Source of the DNA: Spirosoma aureum | GTDB taxonomy: Bacteria; Bacteroidota; Bacteroidia; Cytophagales; Spirosomataceae | Direction: 5' to 3' | Assembly (NCBI RefSeq): GCF_011604685.1 | Contig: NZ_CP050063.1 | Coordinates: 2,378,501 to 2,442,500 of the forward strand | DNA length: 64,000 nucleotides | Shown here: piece by piece, positions 34,251-43,057 of the stretch | Numbering within the stretch: the first letter of the stretch is position 1 | How the letters are laid out: every line of letters begins with the position of its first letter | Made by a program: the position numbers and the translations under genes | Notes under the pieces: model-generated | Told to the model about the DNA's origin: nothing | Seen by the model: the letters and a program-made list of their open reading frames with translations, nothing else | The model's database searches: none

Positions 34251-35558
34251 TCAAAGCCGGATAATCTCCGCACCGATCGCATTCAGACGCGTATCGATGT
34301 GTTGATAGCCCCGGTCAATCTGCTCAATGTTATCGATAATACTGGTTCCCTGCGCCGACATGGCCGCAATGAGTAAGGCAACCCCTGCCCGAATATCGGG
34401 CGATGACATGCGGATACCTTTCAATGGTAATTGGCGGTTCAGACCGACAACCGTAGCCCGGTGTGGATCGCAGAGAATAATCTGAGCACCCATATCGATG
34501 AGTTTGTCTACGAAAAACAACCGACTTTCAAACATTTTTTGGTGAATCAGTAATGTTCCCTGCGCCTGTACGGCTGTAACGAGCACAATACTTAACAAAT
34601 CGGGCGTAAAGCCAGGCCAGGGCGAATCTGCAACGGTCATCATGCCCCCATCCAGAAAGGTTTCGATCTGGTAACGCTCCTGAGCCGGTATAAAAATATC
34701 ATCACCCCGGAAGTCGACCTGAATACCTAGCCGCCGAAATTGATCAGGAATTATCCCCAGCTCTGGAATCCGGCAGTTTTTGATCGTTATTTCCGATTGG
34801 GTCATAGCGGCCAGACCAATGAACGAGCCAATCTCGATCATATCAGGCAACATCGTGTGTTCGGTGCCCTGAAGTTCCGAAACGCCTTCGATCGTCAGTA
34901 AATTGGAGCCAACGCCAGAAATCTTTGCCCCCATCGAATTAAGCATCTTGCTCAATTGCTGTAGGTAAGGTTCGCAGGCCGCATTGTAGATTGTCGTTGT
35001 TCCTTCAGCCATCACGGCCGCCATCAGCACGTTGGCAGTACCGGTCACCGATGCTTCATCGAGCAACATATACGTACCGCGCAGATTGCTGGCGTCAACC
35101 TGGTAATAACCACCATCATTGGCATCATAGTTAAACTGAGCACCGAGTTTCTCAAAACCCAGGAAGTGAGTATCCAGGCGCCGACGGCCAATTTTATCAC
35201 CACCAGGGCGTGGAATCCGGCCTTTTTTGAAACGGGCAAGCATGGGCCCTAACAGCATAACCGAACCACGAAGAGCGGCTGCTTTTCGCTTGTAAGTGTC
35301 GCTTTCCAGATAATCCAGATTGACATCTGATGCAACGAAACGGTACGAGTTTTCGCCAATTTTAGTTACCCAGACACCCAGATCGCCCAGCAGATCGATC
35401 AACTGATTGACATCGCGGATGTTAGGAATGTTATGGATTGTGACGGGTTCTTTCGTCAGCAAAACGGCACATAGAATTTGAAGGGCTTCGTTTTTTGCCC
35501 CTTGAGGAATCAGTTCACCCTTGAGCTTGCGCCCACCCGTAATTTGAAAAGAAGCCAT
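34251..35558 (-). CDS. murA: UDP-GlcNAc 1-carboxyvinyltransferase, Asp-type active site
   Basis: A 435-residue enzyme for the first committed step of peptidoglycan synthesis, joining enolpyruvate to UDP-GlcNAc. The N-terminal GGRKLKGELIPQGAKNEALQ carries the usual Lys-Asn pair. The active-site loop reads PGGDKIGRRRLDTH: D121 replaces the cysteine that fosfomycin alkylates in E. coli MurA. Codon 35196-35198 is GAT on the coding strand, so this is clear in the sequence. The Asp form is known to work and to be fosfomycin-insensitive in other bacteria. It is followed by the DUF4290 gene upstream on the same strand, 83 bases away. Confidence 0.96.
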   Translation of the reverse strand: MASFQITGGRKLKGELIPQGAKNEALQILCAVLLTKEPVTIHNIPNIRDVNQLIDLLGDLGVWVTKIGENSYRFVASDVNLDYLESDTYKRKAAALRGSVMLLGPMLARFKKGRIPRPGGDKIGRRRLDTHFLGFEKLGAQFNYDANDGGYYQVDASNLRGTYMLLDEASVTGTANVLMAAVMAEGTTTIYNAACEPYLQQLSKMLNSMGAKISGVGSNLLTIEGVSELQGTEHTMLPDMIEIGSFIGLAAMTQSEITIKNCRIPELGIIPDQFRRLGIQVDFRGDDIFIPAQERYQIETFLDGGMMTVADSPWPGFTPDLLSIVLVTAVQAQGTLLIHQKMFESRLFFVDKLIDMGAQIILCDPHRATVVGLNRQLPLKGIRMSSPDIRAGVALLIAAMSAQGTSIIDNIEQIDRGYQHIDTRLNAIGAEIIRL

Positions 35559-35577
35559 TGATTGGAGGATAAATTAA

Positions 35578-35626
35578 AATGATGAATAATGAATGCCTGT
35601 TCGAAAAGCATTTATCATTCATCATT
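35578..35626 (-). terminator. Imperfect hairpin between DUF4290 gene and murA
   Basis: Two 19-bp arms (35578-35596 and 35608-35626) pair with about three mismatches, 15 bases after the DUF4290 stop. Confidence 0.4.
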
Positions 35627-35641
35627 TATGAGTACTCATAA

Positions 35642-36451
35642 TTAGCGTCTGCGACGGTCGTTGTTGCGATTGTTTGGCCGTCCGCCCTGATTCTGACCGT
35701 CGCCACGGTTACCAAAGTTGCGCGGGTTACCGCCGTCGTTGCGGTTATTGGGGCGACCCGGAGGTCCGTCGTTCCGGTTGTTACGACCGAAGTTACGCTG
35801 GTTACCACCTTCATTCCGGTTATTCTGCCGTCCCTGATTTGGGCCATCGCCCCGGTTATTGCGATTCTGATTCCCACCGAAGTTGCCGCCCACGCGTTGG
35901 GGCTGCGTTTGGTCGCCGGTGCGTTCTCGGGGAGTGGCGTCAACCAGTCCCTGTTCCCGAATCAGTTTAATATCGTCGGCGAGTTTACCATTGGAAAGCT
36001 CCAGCAGACTCTGGTAAATGGTTTCATCCTCAACGGATTCCTTATTCCAGGCCTGATAAAAAGTGCGCATCAATCGGGTCAGATACGACACAAAAGCGCG
36101 TTTTTCTTCAGGATCTTCAACCGAAATGGCCTTGGCAATTAACAAATCGACGTTTCGGCCAAAATGTTTGAACTTCAGATGGTGCGTATTATAAGGAACT
36201 CGCTGGGGCTTTTTGCCTAAAGCCTCTTCCGATGGGGGCGGGTAGGGGCTATCTACGTCTAAGGTAAAACCTGACATGATGTAAAGGTCATCCCACAGTT
36301 TGTTGTAGTAATCCTGACCATCCTTCATGTTAGGGTGAATTTGCCGCATCAACTCAATCAGGATATGCGCGTAACGAGTACGTTTTTCCCGATCTTCGAT
36401 GTTGACCATGTTGTCAACCAGCTTCTGGATACTACTTCCGTATTCTTTCAA
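35642..36451 (-). CDS. DUF4290 protein with Asn/Gly/Arg-rich tail
   Basis: A protein of about 269 residues. Residues 1-170 match the helical DUF4290 family (KEYGSSIQKLVDNMVNIEDR; RTRYAHILIELMRQIHPNMK). From about 195 to the end it is a disordered tail of repeated Arg-Asn-Asp-Gly-Gly and Asn-Phe-Gly units, ending NNDRRRR, like RGG-type RNA-binding tails. No ATG suits the domain; a TTG at 36451 gives MKEYGSSIQKL and sits 28 bases after a TACTTTTG -7 box. The far ATG at 36568 is upstream of that box and is rejected. The gene may share a transcript with murA. The function of DUF4290 is unknown. Confidence 0.75.
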   Translation of the reverse strand: MKEYGSSIQKLVDNMVNIEDREKRTRYAHILIELMRQIHPNMKDGQDYYNKLWDDLYIMSGFTLDVDSPYPPPSEEALGKKPQRVPYNTHHLKFKHFGRNVDLLIAKAISVEDPEEKRAFVSYLTRLMRTFYQAWNKESVEDETIYQSLLELSNGKLADDIKLIREQGLVDATPRERTGDQTQPQRVGGNFGGNQNRNNRGDGPNQGRQNNRNEGGNQRNFGRNNRNDGPPGRPNNRNDGGNPRNFGNRGDGQNQGGRPNNRNNDRRRR

Positions 36452-36479
36452 GGGCTTTGCCTGATTCGTGTAAAGAAAA

Positions 36480-36545
36480 CAAAAGTACGAAGAATGCGGC
36501 AGGGAGCAAGGGGCAGGAGAGTGTAGAAAAGAAGCATTATCTTTG
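36480..36545. promoter_or_regulatory. Divergent -7 boxes for DUF4290 and MATE genes
   Basis: On the minus strand TACTTTTG (36487-36480) precedes the DUF4290 gene, and on the plus strand TATCTTTG (36538-36545) precedes the MATE gene. Both fit TAnnTTTG. Confidence 0.5.
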
Positions 36546-36566
36546 TTGACAATTGCTCTCCTCCCC

Positions 36567-37970
36567 ATGGTTGCTGCTCTACGCCCTCTGCCAGGTATCT
36601 ATCGTCCCGAATTCGCTGATACATTTCGATTAAGCGTTCCTATTATTATTGCCCAGTTAGGCGTTGTGTTAATGGGCGTTACGGATAATCTGTTTGTTGG
36701 GCGGCTGTTGGGGGCTGTGCCATTAGGAGCCGCGGGGCTGGCCAATTCGCTTTCATTCCTGATGTCAAGTATTGGGGTTGGCGGACTGACGGTAGTAGCT
36801 GCTTTGGTATCGAAAGCGCATAGCCAGCATGATGCACATGCCATTAACCGTTTATTTAGGGGTGGTTTGCGGGTTGCCATACTGTTCAGCGTAGTATTTG
36901 GAGGCTTATCGGCCTTGTTAGCGTTCAACTTTAGTCTTTTCGGGCAAACGGCAGAGGTAACCAGACTCGCACGGGACTTTATGCTGATTCTGAGCCTGTC
37001 GCTGTTCCCTTTGCTGGTATTCGTGGCAGCCCGGCAACTCGCCGACGGATTACGTCACCCTCGTGTGGCTATGGCGATAACCATGTCTGCTCTGGCCCTG
37101 AATGCCTTCTTCAATTACGTACTCATCAAGGGAGTTGGGCCATTTCCCGAATTAGGATTAATGGGGTCGGCAACGGCTACCTTACTCTCCCGGCTGTTTA
37201 TGGCGGGAGCGATGCTGGCCTATATATTTCGATCAGCCCGATTTCAACCCTATTTACAAAAGGCGTTTCGTCGATTACCCTCTGGCGAGGAAGTGAAGAC
37301 AATTCTTGCGTTAGGCGTACCGGGAGGATTGACGTTTTTCTTTGAGGTCGCTACGTTTTCACTGGCGGTCGTGATTGTTGGCTGGCTGGGTGAAGATCGG
37401 CTCGCTGCCCACCAGATTGCCATCAATATGGCGTCGGTAACGTATATGATGGCTACGGGTATTTCATCAGCCGCGGCTATTCGGGTGAGCGCAGCGGTCG
37501 GACGAGGTAGCCGTGAAGGCGTTTTTCGCGCGGGCGTGGCTGCTTTTATGCTGTCAATCAGCTTCATGAGTTTGGCGGCCGTACTGTTTCTCACGGCAAA
37601 TGACTGGCTTGTATCTTTGTATATCCGCGATAATCCAGAGGTTATGCGGATAGCGGCTTCACTGGTTATTATTGGTGGCTTTTTTCAACTCTCCGATGGA
37701 GTTCAGGTAGTAGCGTTGGGTAGTTTGCGTGGTTTGTCGGATGTCAATGTGCCGACCGTCATTACGCTCTTTTCATACTGGATAGTAGCTTTACCGTTGA
37801 GCTATTTACTCGCTTTCCCTCTTCATATGGACGCCATTGGGGTCTGGATTGGTCTGTTATTAGGACTGAGCATTGCGGCCGTATTGCTGACTATTCGATT
37901 TTTCCGGCGGTTAGGCCGCATCAATTATGGCGTTCCCCTTGAAACGATACCACAGGGCATTAGTAGTTGA
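36567..37970 (+). CDS. MATE family multidrug/sodium antiporter
   Basis: A 467-residue inner-membrane exporter with twelve hydrophobic helices in two homologous halves. The first half starts TFRLSVPIIIAQLGVVLMGV, followed by TDNLFVGRLLGAVPLGAAGL; the second half has ILALGVPGGLTFFFEVATFS. These are classic MATE repeats with a conserved acidic and Gln/Asn site. The ATG at 36567 is preferred; an alternative TTG at 36543 lies in the promoter box. It probably extrudes cationic drugs or metabolites in exchange for sodium or protons. Confidence 0.93.
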   Translation: MVAALRPLPGIYRPEFADTFRLSVPIIIAQLGVVLMGVTDNLFVGRLLGAVPLGAAGLANSLSFLMSSIGVGGLTVVAALVSKAHSQHDAHAINRLFRGGLRVAILFSVVFGGLSALLAFNFSLFGQTAEVTRLARDFMLILSLSLFPLLVFVAARQLADGLRHPRVAMAITMSALALNAFFNYVLIKGVGPFPELGLMGSATATLLSRLFMAGAMLAYIFRSARFQPYLQKAFRRLPSGEEVKTILALGVPGGLTFFFEVATFSLAVVIVGWLGEDRLAAHQIAINMASVTYMMATGISSAAAIRVSAAVGRGSREGVFRAGVAAFMLSISFMSLAAVLFLTANDWLVSLYIRDNPEVMRIAASLVIIGGFFQLSDGVQVVALGSLRGLSDVNVPTVITLFSYWIVALPLSYLLAFPLHMDAIGVWIGLLLGLSIAAVLLTIRFFRRLGRINYGVPLETIPQGISS

Positions 37971-38336
37971 TCACTAACTGGCTGTTTACGAGCTTCTGAA
38001 ATCGGTCCTCCTTTGCGCATTTTTGCTGGCTGTACGAAGATTACCTATAAGTAATAAGATTTTATAAAAGCATATAGTGTAGATAGGGATTGTGCATATA
38101 ACCGAGTGATTGTCAGATAGACACCTTTCTACTTTTTTGAAAGTTAATTGGTAGTATAGGTAGATTAAATAGAATATTATTTGAATTGTACTAGGTAGAA
38201 TTAGCCTTATAATTAGAAAATCGGAAGATGTAGGTATCATTGTGCATCATCGATTTGATGAATGTGTCTTTTCTTTTTTAGGTAGACTGTTTCGTCAAAT
38301 CCTCAGTCAATACATGTACCTCTAAATCTAGTTCCT
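37971..38336. other. AT-rich gap upstream of susC, no gene seen
   Basis: A 366-base stretch rich in A and T. I see no supported gene and no clear promoter. It contains TACATGTA (a short palindrome near 38312) close to the SusC start. It is the likely control region of the SusC/SusD operon. Confidence 0.5.
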
Positions 38337-41300
38337 ATGACTATTTATTTACTCAACCATGGGCGAAAAAGACTTCGGCAGTGGTGGCTATTGAGCCTAC
38401 TTGTGCTGGCCTCATCGGTCGGCTACGCTCAGACAATCATTACCGGAACCGTTACCGACGGAGGCACCGGTGAAGTACTGGCCGGAACTACAGTTCAGGT
38501 CAAAGGAACCAACGTCGGAGCAACGAGCGATGCGAAAGGGCAGTATCAGATTTCGCTGCCTGCTACTGGAAAAGTGCTTGTATTCTCGTTCATCGGGTAT
38601 CAGCCTACTGAGGTTACGGTTGGAAGTCGAAGCGTCGTTGATGTAAAGTTGACCAATTCCGATAATGCGCTTAGCGAAGTTGTTGTGGTGGGTTATGGTG
38701 TGCAGAACCGACGCGACATTACTACGTCGATTGGCTCCGTAAAAGCAAGAGATCTCGCCAATCAGCCCGTTGCCAGTTTCGATCAGGCACTGGCTGCTAA
38801 AATCGCGGGTGTGCAGGTGACACAGACATCGGGAGCGCCGGGGGCAGCTCTATCTGTGCGGGTACGGGGTACGGGATCGATCAGCGCGGGTAATGATCCG
38901 TTGTATGTAATTGATGGAATTCCGCTTTCGCGCGATACCAAATATGCCACTGGCAGTACCAATACCCAGTTCCCTGATAATCCAATTAACGTACTCAGCA
39001 CGGTCAATACCGACGATATCGAGAGTATCGAAGTGCTGAAAGATGCCTCTGCGGCTGCTATTTATGGTTCGCGTGGTTCGAATGGTGTTGTGCTGCTGAC
39101 TACTAAACGGGGTAAGGAGGGCAAAACGGTCATTAGTTATGATTCCTACGTTGGAGTGCAGCAGGTGTCCAAAAAGATCGATATGATCAACGCCTATGAG
39201 TACGCTCAATTAAGCGCTGAAGCAAAAAATAATGCCTATATCGACCGAAATCCAACGGGGAAAATAACCGATTCTAACGATACTCGGAACAAGGGAGTAG
39301 GCGCGCCAAGTACGCTAATCCAGCCAGAAATTGTGCCTTACCTCTCTAATCAGCCTGGCCTAACCAACACCGACTGGCAGGATGCTATTTTCCGGTCAGC
39401 AACCATTCAGAACCACACACTTTCTATTTCGGGTGGTAAAGACAATGTTCGGTTCTATGTGTCGGGTAATTACCTCAATCAGCGGGGTGTCGTGATTAAT
39501 TCGGGCTACAAACGCTATAGTGCGCGTGCCAATGTTGAAGTAAAAAGCGGTCGTTTAACGGCTGGAATCAACCTGAACCCGACTTATGGATACCATGACC
39601 TCATCAAAGCCGAAGGGCCATACCTGGGTGAGGGTGTAATCGGCCTGGCTTTGCAAATGCCGCCAATCTTCCCGGTCTACAACGCCGACGGCTCGTATAA
39701 CTGGGGTGGTAATGCCTGGGGATACGGGGCTACATCGATCCTGAATCCGGTAGCTATTGCCAATCAGGTTAGTGATAAGATGAGCCAGTTGCGACTCCTG
39801 GGAAATGTTTACGCCCAATACAACATCACAAAAGACCTGTCGTATCGGCTCAGCCTTGGCACCGACATCAATAGCTTTCAGCGCGACTATTACCGGCCAT
39901 CAACCCTCGAAATCCGGGATCGTAAAGGTCCATCGGTACCAACGGGTTTCTCGCGGGCGCAGAACTTTGTAGACTGGCTTGTCGAAAATACCCTGAACTA
40001 TAGCCATTCTTTCGGAGCGCATAACGTATCGGCACTGGCGGGTTTCACGTCGCAGAAAGACCGCCGGGTTGCCAACGAACTGACGGCTACAAACTATCCG
40101 AACGATTTGGTTTACACACTCAACGCCGGGCAAGTGTCGTCGGGTAGTTCTGACGTTCAGGAGTGGTCGTTGCTGTCATATCTGGGTCGCGTTCAATATG
40201 ATTACAACGGAAAATACCTGTTGTCGGCGGCTGTCCGGGCTGATGGGTCCTCCCGTTTCGGAAGCGATAATCGCTGGGGCTATTTCCCATCGGTTTCCGG
40301 AGGCTGGAACGTTTCGCAGGAGCCGTTCCTGAAATCGGCGACGTGGTTGAGTGATCTGAAACTCCGGGCTAGCTATGGTCTGACGGGTAATTTCCAGATT
40401 CCGAACTATGGGTCGATCAGTTTGCTGAGCTACTCAAACTACATTCTTGGGCCTGAAACAATCGTAAGTGGGCTGGCACCCAGTAATTCGGCGAATCCTA
40501 AGCTGAGATGGGAAAAAACAGCCATGTTTGATGTCGGATTCGATGTAAGCTTTTTCCGCAATAAGCTGAATCTGACCGTCGATTATTACAATGCCAATAC
40601 CTCTGATCTGCTGCTCAATGTGCCGGTTCCACGGGCTTCGGGATTCAGCACCGAATTGCAGAACATTGGCAAAGTAAATAATCAGGGGCTGGAATTTACG
40701 CTTGGTACACATCAGACGTTCGGTCGGTTCCGCTGGGATGCCAGTGCCAACATTGCCGCTAACCGAAACAAGGTGAAAGCACTCGGACCCGCCGGTGATC
40801 CGATCATTGTGGCGGGTGGTGTGGCCGGAGCACAGTTCATCACCCAAATCGGACGCCCGATTGGCGAATACTACACCATGGTTTACGATGGTGTATTTAA
40901 AAATCAGGCTGAGATCGATGCGTATCCACATACGACCACGACCCGCCCCGGCGATTTCAAATTTATCGATACGAATAAAGACGGTAAAATCGACTTCAGC
41001 AGCGACCGGGCCGTTACGGGTAGCTATTTCCCGAAATATACCTTCGGCTTTAATACAAATCTGGCTTATGCTGGATTTGATCTGGGCATAGCTGTACAGG
41101 GCGTTCAGGGGCATAAAATTCTGAACCTGATCCGTCGGTATATCTACAATATGGAAGGAAACGGTAATCTGTTCAAAGGTGCGCTGGACCGCTGGCAATC
41201 GCCCGAGAACCCCGGCAATGGACTGGTTAACCGTGCCAATCGGCTGGCATCGGGTTCGAACGGGGAAATTTCGACCTGGCATATTGAAGATGGTTCGTAT

Positions 41301-41537
41301 GTGCGAATCCGTACCATTACGCTGGGGTATACCTTGCCTACGACGTTACTGAATCGGTTGCATGTTAGCCGGGCGCGTGTCTATGTGACAACGCAGAATC
41401 CATTCACATTTACCAAATACCTTGGCTTTAATCCAGAGGTAAACAGCCGTCCTGATAGCGCGCTTTCATCGGGTGAAGATTACGGGACTTATCCATTACC
41501 CCGCACAACATCGGTTGGTATTAACCTCTCATTCTGA
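38337..41537 (+). CDS. SusC/RagA-family TonB-dependent transporter
   Basis: A 1066-residue outer-membrane transporter. After a signal peptide (to about residue 31, SSVGYAQ) there is a carboxypeptidase-D-like domain (residues ~33-105, TDGGTGEVLAGTTVQVKGTN), then the SusC signature SEVVVVGYGVQNRRDITTSI, a plug ending around residue 240 (SIEVLKDASAAAIYGSRGSN) and a long barrel. It works with the SusD partner encoded next to import an oligomer, usually a glycan or peptide, energised by TonB. No enzyme or regulator for a polymer lies within several kilobases, so the substrate cannot be read from context. Confidence 0.96.
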   Translation: MTIYLLNHGRKRLRQWWLLSLLVLASSVGYAQTIITGTVTDGGTGEVLAGTTVQVKGTNVGATSDAKGQYQISLPATGKVLVFSFIGYQPTEVTVGSRSVVDVKLTNSDNALSEVVVVGYGVQNRRDITTSIGSVKARDLANQPVASFDQALAAKIAGVQVTQTSGAPGAALSVRVRGTGSISAGNDPLYVIDGIPLSRDTKYATGSTNTQFPDNPINVLSTVNTDDIESIEVLKDASAAAIYGSRGSNGVVLLTTKRGKEGKTVISYDSYVGVQQVSKKIDMINAYEYAQLSAEAKNNAYIDRNPTGKITDSNDTRNKGVGAPSTLIQPEIVPYLSNQPGLTNTDWQDAIFRSATIQNHTLSISGGKDNVRFYVSGNYLNQRGVVINSGYKRYSARANVEVKSGRLTAGINLNPTYGYHDLIKAEGPYLGEGVIGLALQMPPIFPVYNADGSYNWGGNAWGYGATSILNPVAIANQVSDKMSQLRLLGNVYAQYNITKDLSYRLSLGTDINSFQRDYYRPSTLEIRDRKGPSVPTGFSRAQNFVDWLVENTLNYSHSFGAHNVSALAGFTSQKDRRVANELTATNYPNDLVYTLNAGQVSSGSSDVQEWSLLSYLGRVQYDYNGKYLLSAAVRADGSSRFGSDNRWGYFPSVSGGWNVSQEPFLKSATWLSDLKLRASYGLTGNFQIPNYGSISLLSYSNYILGPETIVSGLAPSNSANPKLRWEKTAMFDVGFDVSFFRNKLNLTVDYYNANTSDLLLNVPVPRASGFSTELQNIGKVNNQGLEFTLGTHQTFGRFRWDASANIAANRNKVKALGPAGDPIIVAGGVAGAQFITQIGRPIGEYYTMVYDGVFKNQAEIDAYPHTTTTRPGDFKFIDTNKDGKIDFSSDRAVTGSYFPKYTFGFNTNLAYAGFDLGIAVQGVQGHKILNLIRRYIYNMEGNGNLFKGALDRWQSPENPGNGLVNRANRLASGSNGEISTWHIEDGSYVRIRTITLGYTLPTTLLNRLHVSRARVYVTTQNPFTFTKYLGFNPEVNSRPDSALSSGEDYGTYPLPRTTSVGINLSF

Positions 41538-41544
41538 CATAGCC

Positions 41545-42927
41545 ATGAAAAAGATAACCTTACTTTTAATTTCTCTAATTAGCCTTTCGGCTTGCCAGAA
41601 GGATTTTCTGGACCTAAAACCTTTGTCGCAGCCAAACGTAGACAACTTCTACAAAACGGCAAACGACTTTGGGAATGCCGTCAATGGTGCTTACGATGCG
41701 CTGCAAAGTGCCAACCAGTATGGTGGCGACTTCAATACATTGATTGAAGCACGTGGTGATAATGTACTTGATAATGACCCATCGTCTGGTTCCGGTCTGC
41801 GTTACAATATAGACCGTTTCATTGAACCAACCACAAACACGGTTCTGCGTGATACGTGGGGGAGTTTGTATACGGGTATCAATCGTTGCAACCTGATACT
41901 GGATAAGATCGATGGTGTAACGATGGACGCGACATTGAAAGCGCGTTATAAAGGGGAAGCACAATTTATTCGGGCTCTGTCGTACTTCAACCTGGTGCGG
42001 TTATGGGGTAAAGTGCCACTTGTCTTAACCGCCGGAACAACCACCGAAGCCCGATCCTTTTCACGCAACGAAGTGGCCGATATTTATGCCGCTATTGAAA
42101 AGGATTTGACAGCCGCAGCGGCTGGTTTGCCGGTAAGCTACACGGGTAATGATATTGGCCGGGCAACAACTGGTTCGGCTAAAGGCTTGCTGGGTAAAGT
42201 GTATGTCACGGAAAAGAAATACGATCTGGCCGTGCCTCTCCTGAGGGATCTGGTGAACGGAACGACCTATCAGTTGCTGCCCAATATTGCCGATGTGTTT
42301 CTGGTCACGAACAAAAACAACGCAGAACTTTTGTTTGCTGTAAAATTCAAGAAGGGTGGTTTATTGGGCGAAGGGCATGGCTCTTGGTTTGGTACGAGCA
42401 TTGGCGACCCCATTGAGCCGTCGTTGCGGGCTGCCTACCCGGCGGGTGATAAACGGCTTCCGCTAACGGTAATGATCCCGGTACCTACCAGTATCAACGC
42501 TGTGCCGAGGAAATATTACGATGAACTGTCTGGGACAAACGATGTCGGTAATGATTTCCCGGTGCTGCGTTTTGCCGATGTGATTCTGCTCTATGCCGAA
42601 GCCTTAAATGAGGTCGGTTACCAGGCAGACGGTGATGCATTCAAAGCCCTAAATCGGGTTCGTACGCGGGCAGGTGTGGCAAACTATACAGCCGCCCAGC
42701 TGGCAACTAAAGAAGCTTTCCGGGTAGCCATTATCAATGAACGGCGATTGGAACTAGCTCTGGAAAGTGACCGGTGGTTCGATCTGATTCGAACAGGAAC
42801 GGCTGTGGATGCTATAAAAGTAACCGGCATTACGATGCCCACGTACCGTACGGTCTATCCAGTACCCCAGTCTGAAATTGATGTGTATAATAACAAAACC
42901 ACGTTTCCTCAAAACGACGGGTATTGA
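41545..42927 (+). CDS. SusD/RagB-family substrate-binding lipoprotein
   Basis: A 460-residue surface lipoprotein that caps the SusC transporter. MKKITLLLISLISLSAC gives a lipobox (LSAC, Cys17), and the mature start QKDFLDLKPLSQPNVDNFYK is typical SusD. The body contains YFNLVRLWGKVPLVL and the C-terminal RRLELALESDRWFDLIRTG, both strong family motifs, and ends PQSEIDVYNNKTTFPQNDGY. The start at 41545, only seven bases after the SusC stop, is chosen over an in-frame ATG inside susC. Confidence 0.95.
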   Translation: MKKITLLLISLISLSACQKDFLDLKPLSQPNVDNFYKTANDFGNAVNGAYDALQSANQYGGDFNTLIEARGDNVLDNDPSSGSGLRYNIDRFIEPTTNTVLRDTWGSLYTGINRCNLILDKIDGVTMDATLKARYKGEAQFIRALSYFNLVRLWGKVPLVLTAGTTTEARSFSRNEVADIYAAIEKDLTAAAAGLPVSYTGNDIGRATTGSAKGLLGKVYVTEKKYDLAVPLLRDLVNGTTYQLLPNIADVFLVTNKNNAELLFAVKFKKGGLLGEGHGSWFGTSIGDPIEPSLRAAYPAGDKRLPLTVMIPVPTSINAVPRKYYDELSGTNDVGNDFPVLRFADVILLYAEALNEVGYQADGDAFKALNRVRTRAGVANYTAAQLATKEAFRVAIINERRLELALESDRWFDLIRTGTAVDAIKVTGITMPTYRTVYPVPQSEIDVYNNKTTFPQNDGY

Positions 42928-42937
42928 TTTAAAGTAA

Positions 42938-42995
42938 CTGACAACAGAAACCCCCTGACTGGAATTATCTTCAGTCAGGGGGTTTCTGTTGTCAG
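42938..42995 (+). terminator. Perfect 24-bp hairpin terminator of the SusC/D operon
   Basis: Arms 42938-42961 and 42972-42995 are exact complements with a 10-base loop, 10 bases after the SusD stop codon. The right arm carries a T-rich stretch. Confidence 0.8.
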
Positions 42996-43057
42996 AGTAT
43001 CGGTTCGATTAAGAACTTAAACGATTAGCACAAACGCAATTTGTTCACACAAAGGGA

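Noticed and set aside
40434..41282. 282-codon frame antisense to susC
   Set aside because: Shadow of the barrel-coding region; no motif and no own promoter.
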